Shown piece by piece: positions 37,020 to 48,367 of a stretch of DNA of 64,000 nt. A program made the position numbers and the translations under genes. The notes under the pieces are model-generated. The model saw only the letters and a list, made by a program, of their open reading frames with translations. It did no database searches and was not told the DNA's origin. The stretch spans positions 16,581,001 to 16,645,000 of the forward strand of contig OX485807.1 in NCBI GenBank assembly GCA_950295325.1. The letters are read 5' to 3'. Numbering within the stretch: position 1 is the first letter of the stretch; every line of letters begins with the position of its first letter. The DNA is from Polytrichum commune. Lineage: Eukaryota; Streptophyta; Polytrichopsida; Polytrichales; Polytrichaceae.

Positions 37020-37980
37020 TGCATAATGATCACAAACCCGTTAGATTAGGTATGGTTGCCATAGTGAGAGATCCAACATAATGTAGAAGAATTTGGAGAA
37101 ACAAAACTAGTCAAGAAAAAAATTCTATGTAGAAAGACATATACATAGCATTGCTTAAGGTAATGGAGTTGTTAACTTGACTATGGTTGTGCCCTCCTCC
37201 CGATATAACCACCCAAATAAGCTCCTCATAACCCAAATAGGAAATACACTAAAAACTTCCCATCACAATATCACCATTGGCAAAGTCAAAGCGCACACAA
37301 ACATCGTTGGAAATGACGAGGTTCGTAAAATGGCAAAACATGGAGCAAAACAACCCGCATTGTAGAAACCCCTTTCCACCTCATCGGCCATCACACACCA
37401 TAATGGCCATCTATCCCTCCTACATTCACGCAACATGACGGCTCGGTCTACAACCTCAAAAACTACATAAAAAAAGAATACATAAGAGCATTCATCTCCC
37501 ATGCAAAAATTACATTACCCTATACAGACAAATGGCTCTCCAACCTAGATATACACAGAAAATGGTTAAATCTACTATGGGATACCCCTTGGATTACCAA
37601 TGCACAAATAACACAAACCCTTCAATTTAGATTTTAAAAAATAAAATATGTAATAAAATAAACACACACACACACACGCACACGCACGCACGCACGCACG
37701 CACACGCACACATTCTCCAACAAGATATATCCCCAACATGTAACCTATGCACATCCCACTAGAATGACACAAGCCTCCACCTACTATCATGCTGCACTAA
37801 TAAACCTATAAACAATCCAATGATAAACAACACAATAAAGTAGTACACACACTAGCAAACACACTACTAGCCCACCCCACAACCCGATGCTTTACCCTGA
37901 TCAATGTCGGTAAAATTAAAGACTAAAACCTGGCAACACCATACCCTCATGGCTACTCCCATGCACATGCTATCTACCAA
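37020..37980 (+). pseudogene. Degraded LINE 3' region: RNase H and zinc-knuckle tail
   Basis: The plus strand encodes an RNase H end block GKVKAHTNIVGNDEVRKMAK (about 37277-37336), matching KVKAHANISGNEQADQLAKL of the LINE at the right edge of the window. Further on, LKNYIKKEYIRAFISHAKIT and KWLSNLDIHRKWLN (about 37455-37580) align with the corresponding post-RNase H region there. After an AC-rich microsatellite inside the copy, a weak Cys.Cys...His..Cys pattern follows (about 37735-37800). There are several stops and frameshifts. It is an old, dead copy in the opposite orientation to the terminal LINE. Confidence 0.75.
37661..37711 (+). repeat. (AC)n/(GCAC)n microsatellite
   Basis: An AC run that becomes GCAC repeats; it interrupts the LINE remnant. 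Confidence 0.93.
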
Positions 37981-38292
37981 TATGTAAATGCCTAGTTTTA
38001 TTCTCTTCTTCCATGAAAATTTCATGCTATGAACCTTCTTGAGAATGGAAAATATTGTATTGGAAATGGGGAGAGGGAATTATCGCATACGAGCATACCT
38101 CTCATTCATTCAACATACAAACCCCTGAAATAGTATGCAACCCAGAGGTTTCTCTTTTTAAGTTGATTTGACCCCAAAACTAGCTTCAAAGACCTTGAAT
38201 CAATGTACTCGAGGTCATTTAAGACGAGTCGGCAACAAACATATAGGAGTTCAAATGTTTATGTTGGAAGACGTAACATGTTTATTAAGTAG

Positions 38293-38438
38293 TGTGCGTT
38301 TGTTCATGTGGGCCTTGAGAATATAACCATGGGATACCCCAACCTAGTGCAAATTCACAGTGTATCTGAATCTCCTTGCACTAGCTAGGTTGAGCATCCC
38401 ATGGTTACATTCTCAGGGCCCACATGAACAAACGCACA
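38293..38438. repeat. 146-bp foldback hairpin
   Basis: The left arm starts TGTGCGTTTGTTCATGTGGG and pairs with the right arm ending CCCACATGAACAAACGCACA. The arms are about 60 bases with a short central loop, so a transcript would fold into a miRNA-precursor-like stem. The inner part (GAGAATATAACCATGGGAT) also occurs in the foldback at 12127-12229, pointing to a MITE family rather than a dedicated RNA gene. Confidence 0.85.
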
Positions 38439-38753
38439 TTGTTCAATAATGTCAAGGGATGATAGGTACTCTTGTATGTGGTAACATCCTCTCTCCATTG
38501 GAAACCTCATGTGTCTTCTATTAAAAACCGGTTGTGCATTGGAAATCGATTCCAACTTGCTTATGTGAAAGCCCATGTGCATTCTAAGCCACACGGTCGT
38601 GTAGGATGCTAAATGCTATAGATTTAAGTGAGTTGACCAAATTCAAGATATTGACCTTATCCGCAATGTCACCAAGAATGACCTATGTCGGTATGAATGA
38701 AGGACCAAACTTGATTTCACATCACTTGTTGCACCAAAAAGCTTAAATTTAAG

Positions 38754-38977
38754 CTACACCAAATATGATATTTAGTGTGACTTACTATTTGAATTTACAC
38801 GGTGCCCTATCTTTTCACTATTGAAATGTTTTTTTACCAAGTAAAGTCGTCAATGCTCTATAATGTCCAAGTTACCAATTTAACATTTGTTGGTAAAATA
38901 TGAGATGTACAGTAAATAGATATAGCATTGCATAATTCCAAATAGTAAGTCACACTAACTATCATACTTAGTGTAGT
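38754..38977. repeat. Foldback whose arms contain the 9-5-9 hairpin
   Basis: The left arm CTACACCAAATATGATATTT continues through AGTGTGACTTACTATTTG (to about 38793). The right arm (about 38937-38977) is its complement with a few mismatches. Each arm holds its own 23-base hairpin (38756-38778 and 38953-38975). Confidence 0.8.
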
Positions 38978-39053
38978 CCCCTTGTTTTCTTTCTTGGGTT
39001 AATATATTACAGAAGGTTTTTGACTTGAAACCCAAGTTGATTGTCTATTCAGT

Positions 39054-39421
39054 GCAGTGTCCGGGGAGATCCTTGGGCGCGATCAATCAAAGTTTCTAGT
39101 GTTTCCAAGTCCAACTAGTTACATGTTGTGATCATTCGGTTCTCCTTTATTAAAATTTGAGGTATATTTCATAGATTCCCATAGAACTATGTCTAGGAAG
39201 AACCGATAATTAGTTGCATATGAACCGGTTGAGTTCGAGAAATAACCAGTCGAAGTTGGAGACTTCATGATATTTACCGATTGTTTTAGAAAAATCTATA
39301 GAAGATTATACCTCAAATGAATGAAAGAAAAAGCAAAAGATTATGTCAACATGTAACCGGTTGAATTTATAATCACTAGGATCATGACTGACTATGCCCA
39401 ATAACTTCCCGGGCACCGCTG
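39054..39421. mobile_element. AACCGGTT-family foldback, copy 1
   Basis: The ends pair as GCAGTGTCCGGGGAG and the complement of CTTCCCGGGCACCGCTG. Inside, arms of about 90 bases pair imperfectly: ACTAGTTACATGTTG with CAACATGTAACCGGTTGAAT, and TTTGAGGTATA with TATACCTCAAA. The centre holds TGAACCGGTTGAGTTCGAGA, as in the 9.7-10.3 kb tandem array. No transposase and no certain target duplication were found. Confidence 0.75.
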
Positions 39422-40306
39422 TAGAATGATGGGTATAAAATTTTCTCAAGGTCTTGAAATTTAACCAATTATTCCTCAAACTCAACCGCTTCATCTATAG
39501 CTAAGGGGTCCATTCTCCCCATTCATCGATTCAGTGGCTCTCCTTGGACCTCTAACTTACCACTCTAAATGTGTCCTACCAAGAACTCACAATCAAGAGG
39601 TGGCCGACCATTTGGTCATTTTTTTCTAAAAGTGACATAAGAAAGGAAAGTAAATCTAGAACGAGACATAGTGAGGAAGACGGCTACGATTTGGATTTTG
39701 TTAATCATCTCAAACAAGTCGTGTTTTTTGGTGCTTTTTGGTGTCCTAAGTGAAGTATGTTTAATAAAGTACAAGTAGGCGAAGTTCAAGTCCAAGATTA
39801 TAACATGTAGAAATTGGACTCCCATGCTTTAAGTTATGGCTATCGGAAGTGCATGTTTGTTGATTTCTTAACTAGACATTATAAGTCCTCATTATTGAGT
39901 GTAAAGTAGTTATTAATATTTGAAGACGTAGTATAATCTCTTTTAAACATGTGGACCTCTATGATGTGTTTTCTCTTGAATCCTCACTGAACCCATACCG
40001 ATCAAATCTCAGGGTCCGATTAAGAAAAGTAACCGCATAACACTCGCATACCTTACATATATAGCTTTGAGACACAAAACGTGTGTTGGAATTGGGCACT
40101 TCTATCTTTTGGAGAACAACGAAGCTATGCAAACTCATGTACTTGGAATTTGTAGGGCTTCGACTTTGACGAAGTCTCGATCATTGACTTTTATCTCTTT
40201 CAACTGTTGAATGGCACTTTTCAATGCTTAAAGGACATCATCGGCTTGCATTTTGAAGTACACCGTTGCCCATTTTGGGAACACAAAAGCAAACATTCAC
40301 TTTGAC

Positions 40307-40541
40307 GCAGTGATCGGGGAGAATTTTGGGCATTCGCAATCGGTTGAGATCCTAGTGTTTGCAAGTCCAACTGGTTACATGTTGATATCCTCCCGTTTTC
40401 CTTTATTAAATTGGGGTATATTCTTCTATAAATTCCTCTAAAATGATCGGTAATTCTCCTGCAGTCTTGAACTTCAACCAGTTATGTCTCAAACTCAACC
40501 GGTTCATTTGTAATTAACTGCCGGTTCTCCCCGATCATTGC
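40307..40541. mobile_element. AACCGGTT-family foldback, copy 2
   Basis: The ends are GCAGTGATCGGGGAGAA and the complement of TTCTCCCCGATCATTGC, with one mismatch in 17. Between them are the same blocks as copy 1 in the opposite order (CCAACTGGTTACATGTTG, then CTCAACCGGTTCATTTGTA). It is about 235 bp. Confidence 0.78.
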
Positions 40542-41584
40542 TTTTAAGTACACTTATGAACCAAAAACAAATACTAGGTGTCAGGCTGGATCATATACTC
40601 ATGAGCTAGTATGCAAACTCGTGCACTTGAAGTTTGTAGGGCTTTGGCCTTAGACCAAGTGTTGTTCATTGATTGCTTTTTAATCTCCCTTGACACTTGA
40701 GCTACGTTTATAGCTTAGCGCTTAGAAAACATCATCACCATTCATTTTGGAATACGAAATTGCCCACTTTAGGACAACAACAATATCCGTGTTGAAATTG
40801 GGGGCCTTGGGATATTTAGCCCCTCACACGTACCAAGGGTAGCTAATCGTTTGGGAGGAATGTCACATTTAATTATGATGCCTCCCCACAGGCCGGGGAT
40901 TCGTGGCACTCATGTATTTTCATTAGTGAGAGTTCATTCATATTTGCGGATGAGATGAACCACTTTAGACACTACCTCACATTGTCGGCTCCTTGTCTCA
41001 AGGGTTTCAAAAGTACCAAGTTTTAGTAGTTCTAAATAATCCTAGTCTAATCTAATACTTAAGGCAATAATACAAAGGGGGTTAGATAAAATAAAAATGC
41101 CTCATATAGAAACAAGTGGGTGCATCATTGTGAGCCCAAAATGGTGCCCACATGTGGTGATTAACTCTTCGAAACCAATTTTAGTTTGACTTTGATGTGT
41201 TATGATTATTCGCAAAACATAAAAAGAGTGAAGTGTGGTTTGGATTTAAGTTTAGGCTTTAGAATGTGTTGTGTGATTATTTCAAGGTTGAATTCAATAA
41301 GAGTATGCCTTGATAATGTGAGTAGGGGGTAAGGTGAAGCAAGGTGAGCTCCGCGGGTTAAATGCCCACTTTTGGATCCACCTTGGTAGTTTAGGAAGAA
41401 GGAAGCTTGGTGGATGGGGATTAGTCCCTACTATGGAGGAGAAGGTTAAAGGATTGTGATTGGGGGTGCTAATCCTCTCACCCTATCCTCACCTCTCTCT
41501 CCCTCTCTCCCTCTCTCCCTCTTTGCTACTTAAGGTGTTTTCTTTCTCATTTTCCTCTCTCTCCATCAAGCGCTCTCAAGAGAG

Positions 41585-41603
41585 CAAGCTCTTAAAGAGC
41601 TTG
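41585..41603. repeat. Palindrome in LTR B
   Basis: CAAGCTCTT-A-AAGAGCTTG, matching the 18-bp palindrome of LTR A plus one central base. Confidence 0.7.
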
Positions 41604-41829
41604 AGCCATGTGTGTGGATTGTTAGTTTCTAGTGAAGTTAGTTAGTTAAGCTCTCTCTCTCACCTCTCACACTTGGGATAAGCTCTTAGCATTAGACATA
41701 ATATTAGGGATTAGGTAGTTAAACATTTAGAATTAAGAGGTTGGAATTAGTTGGTTAGTTGGAAGATTATCTTGAGTTTAGTGGAAGTCTTCATTAGTGG
41801 TGTGGGGTGACTAGTTTAATATTTAGACG

Positions 41830-42275
41830 GTTGCTGGTTTACTGGGTTGCATTCGGCTGCAGCAGCCGAGAGCTAAATTTCTAAGCTACATTAAGCTGCT
41901 GGTTTACTAGTTTGCATTAGGCTGCAGCAACCAATAGCTGAATTTCTGAGCTTCATTAAGCTGCTGGTTTCTGGTTGCATTAGGCTGCAGCAGCCGAGAG
42001 CTAAATTTCTGAGCTACATTAAGCTGCTGGTTTACTGGTTTGCATTAGGCTGCAGCAGCCAATAGCTGAATTTCTGAGCTTCATTAAGCTGCTGGTTTCT
42101 GGTTGCATTAGGCTGCAGCAGCCGGGAGCTGAATTTCCAAGCTACATTAAGCTGTTGTTTTCTGGTTGCATTAGGCTGCAGCAGCGTGGAGCTGAATTTC
42201 TGAGCTTCATTAAGCTGCTGGTTTCTGGTTGCATTAGGCTGCAGCAGCTGGAGCTGAATTTCTGAGCTACATTAA
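41830..42275 (+). repeat. 64-bp tandem array inside LTR B, seven units
   Basis: Seven units of 62-65 bases, each with GCATTAGGCTGCAGCAGCC and a GCTGAATTTCTGAGCT.CATTA block. Two subtypes (TTTACTGGTTTG versus TTTCTGGTTG, and CTACATTAA versus CTTCATTAA) alternate in the early units, so part of the array grew as dimers. Confidence 0.92.
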
Positions 42276-42529
42276 GATGGGTTACTGGGCTACATACTGG
42301 AAGTTGGTTGGGTTATTAGCCTATACACATGAAGCTACAGTGGGTGGTTAATTAGTGGAAGTAAGCAAGGAGGAAATTACTCATTAACTAATGGGTACTA
42401 GTCGCAAGTAAGATAGCCTAGTAGGTAGACAACTTAGTTAGCTCATAGATAAGTAGCTAGTCATCTTAGGCTTGCTTGGCATGTGTGGCCTTCACTGGCA
42501 AAGTGTACCTACTATGGGGTATAGAGAAT

Positions 42530-42545
42530 AGCGTTTTTCAACGCT
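42530..42545. other. Stem-loop near the 3' end of LTR B
   Basis: AGCGTT-TTTC-AACGCT, six pairs with the same loop as the LTR A hairpin. The second-to-fifth region shows T-A replaced by C-G on both arms. Confidence 0.65.
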
Positions 42546-42883
42546 TGCAGCCTCTATATTAAATAAAGCACGTGTACAAGTGATGGAGAATGTTAACCCC
42601 TCTCGCGATGGTCAATACAAGGGGAGTAAGATCAAGGGTGCTAGGAGACTCTCTTTAAGGGCATGCGTGGCCAAGGCCGCGGGTTGGACCCTTGAGAAAT
42701 CATACTCCACCGCACGCCAAGAGATTCAAAATAATGTAACAAGTTGAGTTAAGATAAAGTGAGTACCTTGGGCCTTAGAGCCACATAGCAATTCACCTTA
42801 TGATGATATGAAGCGAATGTGATTCTCAAAACCATCACCCGGACTAGGACGCTTAAGGGTGGTGGGTTTGGCCTCACAATCAT

Positions 42884-44144
42884 GCGTTGCCAACCTATCA
42901 TTACTAGTCCGGTTATTTTTGAGAAATTAATATGGGCGGACATTAAATACTCCCTCACGAACTTTCGAGGGTGTCAAATTTGGGCTAGGGCAACCCTCTA
43001 AAGAAATTTCTGAACCCGATCGAAAATTGTTGCCCATCTCGCCCAACTTCGGAAAAAAAACATTGCCCTTGCATTCTTGAAGGCCGCTTGATTGAAAATC
43101 CCATATTGAGTGCACTTCACCTTCAAGGTCTAAAATCCAATATATATATGTGCACTTCCAATTAGTAAATAAGCAATTGATTGGGATTTCATTCCGGAAG
43201 TGAAACCATTAGTGAAGCACGTAATTAACTTGGAGGTCAAAAACATTACAAAATTCTCATTAACAATGAGGTTATATTTTTGTGACTTACCATTTAAAAT
43301 TATCTTTGTCATCCTAATGATAGATTAGTGCAAGTGTTCATAAGATGACCAAAATGAAACAATGAACATAGAATATAAAACATACAAATATATATATATA
43401 TATCAATTTTATTTTTAGGTAATATAATATGAGGTATAAATAAATGGTATGTTGTTTGGAATTAGACTTGTGGGACAACATTATGGATGGGGTATACTCA
43501 AAAAATCATAAGTTTATGATTATAGCCTATCTGAAATATTGTAATATTTTATCCTCATCACATCTTGTATTATCTTTAAAATCACATGGTGTATATTAAT
43601 TATTTGCAAATAAATTTTATTATATGTTAATAATGTTAATAATAATAATTTATTTATTTTTGAGTTCACTAATTTATCATAAGTTGATATATATTATTTT
43701 GACATATTACAAATGTTTGAGCAATCACACCCGTGCAAAATAAATGAATTATGAACAAAAAAATTGTCTATGACAACACATCATAATTATATGTTGCACA
43801 CGTTGATATCTTGTGATATTTATCAAAATAACCATGTGAAAGTCAAAGCCACATCATGACCTTGGAAACAACTCATGGAAGGTTAGAAAATAGGCTTAGA
43901 GCATCCAAGGCGCATCATTGCCCCTTGCCAACTAATTGATATTTACAAAATAGCTAGTAGTTCACAATAGCTATGAGGGAGAAAATAGGTCTTACATGCC
44001 AACTCGGAGCCGTTTCACTAAAGTAAGCTCCATCCGGTGAGCTTCTTGATGGACTCATCTGATTTTTGTTACCGGATGACTTTACTTGAGTGCGACGAAT
44101 CCCTAGCCCTCCCCACATGCCTCATACTAGTCAATAATATACTG
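42884..44144. other. Intergenic, no gene seen
   Basis: AT-rich sequence with a (TA)n run near 43390. No gene is seen. Confidence 0.4.
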
Positions 44145-44152
44145 TACTCTTC

Positions 44153-44667
44153 CAGGGTTGTCTATTGTGTCGTGACGGAGGCTAATCTCAGCATAATGTC
44201 GTGCCGTCACGACACGTATCCGTCACGGCATTATGCTGGATGCTGTCTTTATCCTGACAGACTTGAATTTTACCAAATTCTGTGTGTAATTACATTACCC
44301 CATTTCGGACACGTAGGATGTAAGATGTCCACGTGTGATGACATGTCAGCAGAGTAGAGGTAAAGTGGGGAAAAAATTACTAGCCCCTGTCCGCCCCCGT
44401 CCGCCCCACACACTCCTTAGTCATATTTTACTACTTTGATTTTAACATAATGATAACAGAATGGCAAAATGGTTTACTTGGCGCTAAGCATATCCACGTC
44501 CACGTCGGCCTTTTCTGCCACATAGGACGCCACCTTGGCAAGAAGGTAAGTATTTTACCCACCCTACTAGATGCCCCCTAGGTTGACCCTACGTGGACCC
44601 TATTGTGTCGTGACGGAGGGGTCCGTCACGACACGACACCGTCATGACGTCGGGATAGACAACCCTG
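44153..44667. mobile_element. hAT-type MITE, 515 bp
   Basis: The terminal inverted repeats are CAGGGTTGTCTAT and ATAGACAACCCTG. TACTCTTC flanks both ends (44145-44152 and 44668-44675), an 8-bp target duplication. Both features are typical of hAT elements. Copies of GTGTCGTGACGG and its complement CCGTCACGACAC cluster just inside both ends (about 44166-44180, 44203-44216, 44606-44640), like the subterminal transposase-binding repeats of hAT elements. There is no transposase frame. Confidence 0.9.
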
Positions 44668-44869
44668 TACTCTTCATTTTTCACATGCCACTTCATTATC
44701 ATGGCCCACCGTATTCCTTACTTTTGTAACCCCCCTCCCTAAAATTGGCCCTCCCTCACCTCTCGATCTCCTCATTCTCATCGTTCACTCCTCATCAAGT
44801 GCTTTCCTCATTGCTCGTTCTTCTCTCATTGTTCGTTCTTCATCAAGCTCCTCATCATTTTTATTCAAA

Positions 44870-45490
44870 GTTAGTTTCTCTTTGTTTTTTTGTCTCTCAA
44901 TGTAAGGCTCTTTTTGTTGTTTAATTCTTTCCTAATTTTCTTAAGATTACGATTTCTTTGCTTCTTTGTCTCAAGGCTAGGGCTCTCTTCGCTCTTTATT
45001 TTGATGGTTAGGTTTTTTCTGCTTTGTTTTGTTTTTCTCTCAAGGCTAGATCTTCTTTGCTCATTGTCTTGATGATGGGTTTAGGGTCTTAGGGACTTGT
45101 TCTCAAGGTAATGCTCCCTTCGCTCTTTGTCTTTAGGTTAGTTTTTTTTTTTTTTTCCTTCCCTCTTTGTTGTTTTCCTCATAGTTAGGCTCTCTTTGTT
45201 GTTTGTCAATTTTTCTCAAGGTTAAGCTCTCATTGCTCTTGTCTTAAAATAAAGTTCTCCTTTCTCTTTGTCTCAAGATTAGGGTTTCTTAATATTCTCC
45301 ATTTCAAGACTAGGTTTTGCTTGCTCTTTGTCTTCAGGCTAGCTTCACTTTGTTCTTTGCTATTTTTGTCAACGTTAGGCTCTCTTTGTTACATATTAGA
45401 TTCTATTTGGTCTTTGTCTAAAAATTAAACTATAAAATTTCTTAGTCTTAGAATTAAGTTTTTCTTATATTTTTTCTAGGTTAGGTTTTT
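44870..45490 (+). repeat. Degenerate pyrimidine-rich repeat
   Basis: Irregular repeats of a CTCTTTGTCTCAAGGTTAGG-like unit every 30-65 bases, rich in T on this strand. The short open frame at 44890-45072 is a product of this composition. Confidence 0.65.
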
Positions 45491-46899
45491 GCTTATTGTC
45501 CCAAGTTTATCCTCTCTTTCATTTAAAAAAAAAATGTTATGTTCTTTGCTACTTATCCCAAGTTTAGACTCCCTTTGCATCATCATGATTGAATATTCAA
45601 CTTTGAGCATGAAACTCCCCTTACAAGACAACAATGAAAAAACCAGAAAACAAATAATAAGATTAATGATTGTGGCAAGTTCATGTCTTCATTTCCACAT
45701 AGATTGTAATTGTCAATATGTTTGGATGTTGATGGTGAAGGGGAGGTCCACGCCATCAATTTTAGGTTGTCATAAAGTATGATGTCCTCATGTTTCAACT
45801 CCAAGTAGAAATCAATGGTTAAGAGTAATGGTGCTTAGAACATTGTGCAAATAAATTTGTCATCTTGTGCACACATAGATGTAATTTTAAAATCTTCATT
45901 ACATGGAGTGACTATAAATGTGGGCCCAAAATCTACAAATGTAAGGATATTTATTGAGCAAGTGAACTGCACTAAGTAGGTTCTACTTTGGCAAGGTGAC
46001 ACCTACACAATTTGATGGAGCAAACTTGATGGCATGCTAATAAAATGTGAAACATTAGATGTTGTATGACTTCACACCTTTCAAAAATTTGATCCATATA
46101 CGTTATAGGTACAAAAATGATGAGACTTTGTAACAGCTCATCTCTCGCACTTCCACCCATGGAGGTATAAGTGAGGGGGCTCATAATTTCCCCACAACCG
46201 ATATTGGGATACTTAGTACGGAATTGGACGCTTCTACTTTATTGGGATGACTAAGGACCACTTCACAGATGAGCCAAGGGCCATGACCATGTAATTGTTA
46301 GAGCCCTTAATTCTCATTCAAAGGTTGTACCAACTATCTAAGGCCCTTGACTTTGACACAGTTTGCCGAAATTTGCTTCCAACTAACCTCTTGGAGGTGG
46401 GCCTGATGCAAATTCCGGTAGACCATGAAACAATATACATAATCTGCCATGTAAAAATCATGAAGGCTTTTCACCCTTGATAATTTGTTTAAATCCTTAG
46501 GTCTTCACCTTCTAGTGTGAAGTGAACTTGGACCGGTTTCGGCTTTTTGTTGGCCAATGAGAGATCTTAGAGTGTCACGGGCCTTCAGTCTCATGTGTGA
46601 AGTGGGCCTAAACTTATGCACAGTCCTGAACTTTGGAACTTGAAAGGCTGTGGTGGTAGTTGACCGAGGAGCATATACAAGAATGTGAACAGGCAATTGC
46701 ACGAGTACTCTGCTAAAATGCTCTCAAGAATGATTTAATGCCCATTTGAATGCTGAAACTCAAACCTTAATGACGCTCAAGCAGCAAAGGAACTTCCCAG
46801 AAGAAGGTCTCGAACATACCGACAATGAGTTGCGTGTCGCACAAAGAGGGACGCCGTGGGAGGAGATCGTTCACAACAACTTGTTAGAACCAGCAGTCG
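45491..46899. other. Intergenic, no gene seen
   Basis: No supported gene. Short frames at 45489-45804 overlap on both strands. Near 46270-46340 there is a block related to repeats near 11230 and 53730. Confidence 0.35.
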
Positions 46900-46936
46900 A
46901 GAGAGAGAGAGCGAGAGAGAAAGAGAGAGCGAGAGG
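46900..46936 (+). repeat. (GA)n microsatellite
   Basis: An interrupted GA run upstream of AP2 gene 2. A similar CT run lies near 47931-47953 and another GA run near 48247-48264. Such GA/CT tracts are common in plant 5' leaders. Confidence 0.9.
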
Positions 46937-46984
46937 GGCCACATCAGTAGCTCCCGTTTTGTAGGAGGTTTGCAGTGTCTCTTA

Positions 46985-47400
46985 ACAGACAGGAAGAAAG
47001 GGTTGTCTCGGAGGCTAAAGCTTGGAGTTTGGAGGTTGAAGTTTGGAGTTTAAGGTTGAGAATTGAGTGCCATAACTCTTTCCACACACTGGTGTAGTTT
47101 GTAAGTTCACACTTTCCTCTGACTAGGAAGAAAGACAGGGGTGTCTTCTACGGTGGGCTACAGCTTGTAGTTTTGAAGTTTGAAGTTGATAGTTTGAAGC
47201 TTGAAGAGTGGTTTGAGAAGTGAAGTGTCAAAACCCTTCGAGGGCTATTCAGGGCTTGTTTGCAGGTTCACAGTTTCCTTGAAACTGGGAGGACAGAGGT
47301 GTCTTGTAGGCTAAAGCTTGTAGTTTTTGGAATTTGAAGTTGGGAGTTTGAGGTGTCGAAACCTTTTGAAGAAGTGGATGGTTTGCAGTTTCATCCACAC
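46985..47400 (+). repeat. Three-copy tandem repeat upstream of AP2 gene 2
   Basis: The unit (GGAAGAAAG..GTGTCT...GGCTA.AGCTTG.AGTTT, then a GTTTGGAGTTTGAGG-like stretch and a GTTTG.AGTTCA.A.TTTCC end) occurs from about 46988, 47127 and 47283, a period of roughly 140-155 bases. It lies about 1 kb before the coding start, possibly in a 5' leader exon or intron. Confidence 0.75.
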
Positions 47401-48367
47401 TTTAACTGGTTTTCTCCTCGAATCACAGTGGGTCAAGATTCTCTGTTGATCGTTTGTGGGGGAAGGGAGAATCTATCATCTCTTACTAGGTGACACCTCC
47501 CCATCTTCTCAAGGGTATTGTATCTAAGAGCTTCAGCAAGATTTTGGAGTACTTTGGAGTATATTTGGAGGATTCTTCTGCTTCTCCTTCTCATCCTTGG
47601 TGTTTGAAGTTTGGAGTTTGGAGGAATGTGGAGGAGTTTGTGAGGACTCTATCTACAGAAGTGCATAAAAAGTGTCAGGTTTCTTGGTGGTGAGGAGCGC
47701 AAATTAGGGGTATCAACAACCCCTCCGAAGTGATGATAATTTCGTAGATTTTCGGCCCCCATTCCGATTCTCTTCTCCAACAACTGACAGCACAAATCCT
47801 CAATTTGTCGGGGGCTTTTCTTTCGCACTATCCATTACTGCCCTCGTATGGTAAATTTACCAGGTAGGTTATGAGCTTTCAAACTTTAAGATCACAATTT
47901 GATGCAAAAGTTTCTTGCCGCTGGGAGGGACTCTCTCTCTCTCTCTCTCTCTCCCCGAACCAACCACGCTTTTAAGGACCGCTCTTTTTAAGGATTTTGG
48001 TTGTTTTAGTTGTTTTCGTGGGAATTATACCGTACCGACAGAACTCGTGAGTTGCAGGTAGCGGTCTTAAAGCTGAAAAATTGTTTGTGGGTGTGGATTA
48101 ACTTAGATTGAACGTATCAAAGAAGTAGATGAACTTACCGACAGTCCTCAGAAGAGAAGTTTCAAACATAAACATACCTTGTCAAACAATGTATAAATTT
48201 ATGCCGTTGACGAAGTAACTCGTTATTCGCTTCTAAAGAATCTCTGAGAGAGAGAGAGAGAGAGCACTGTTTGTGATAACGATTCACGTCGTAATTTGAA
48301 GGTATACTAAACTGTTGATGATTTGTTGTTCGATGATCCCACAGAGATTCATAAACAGCAGCCAAGG

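Larger units (their letters stand above)
41129..42878 (+). mobile_element. Solo LTR B, same family as LTR A
   Basis: The 1750-bp unit starts TGTGAGCCCAAAATGGTGCC and ends GTTTGGCCTCACA. ATCAT flanks it on both sides (41124-41128 and 42879-42883), a perfect 5-bp target duplication. The first 550 bases are almost identical to LTR A and the last 350 clearly alike, but the middle differs completely: LTR A has a 42-bp array, LTR B a 64-bp array. No internal domain is present. The high identity of the first part suggests both were inserted by closely related elements. Confidence 0.92.

Noticed and set aside
37661-37711. The AC/GCAC run as a CRISPR-like or regulatory repeat
   Set aside because: It is a simple microsatellite with no spacers.
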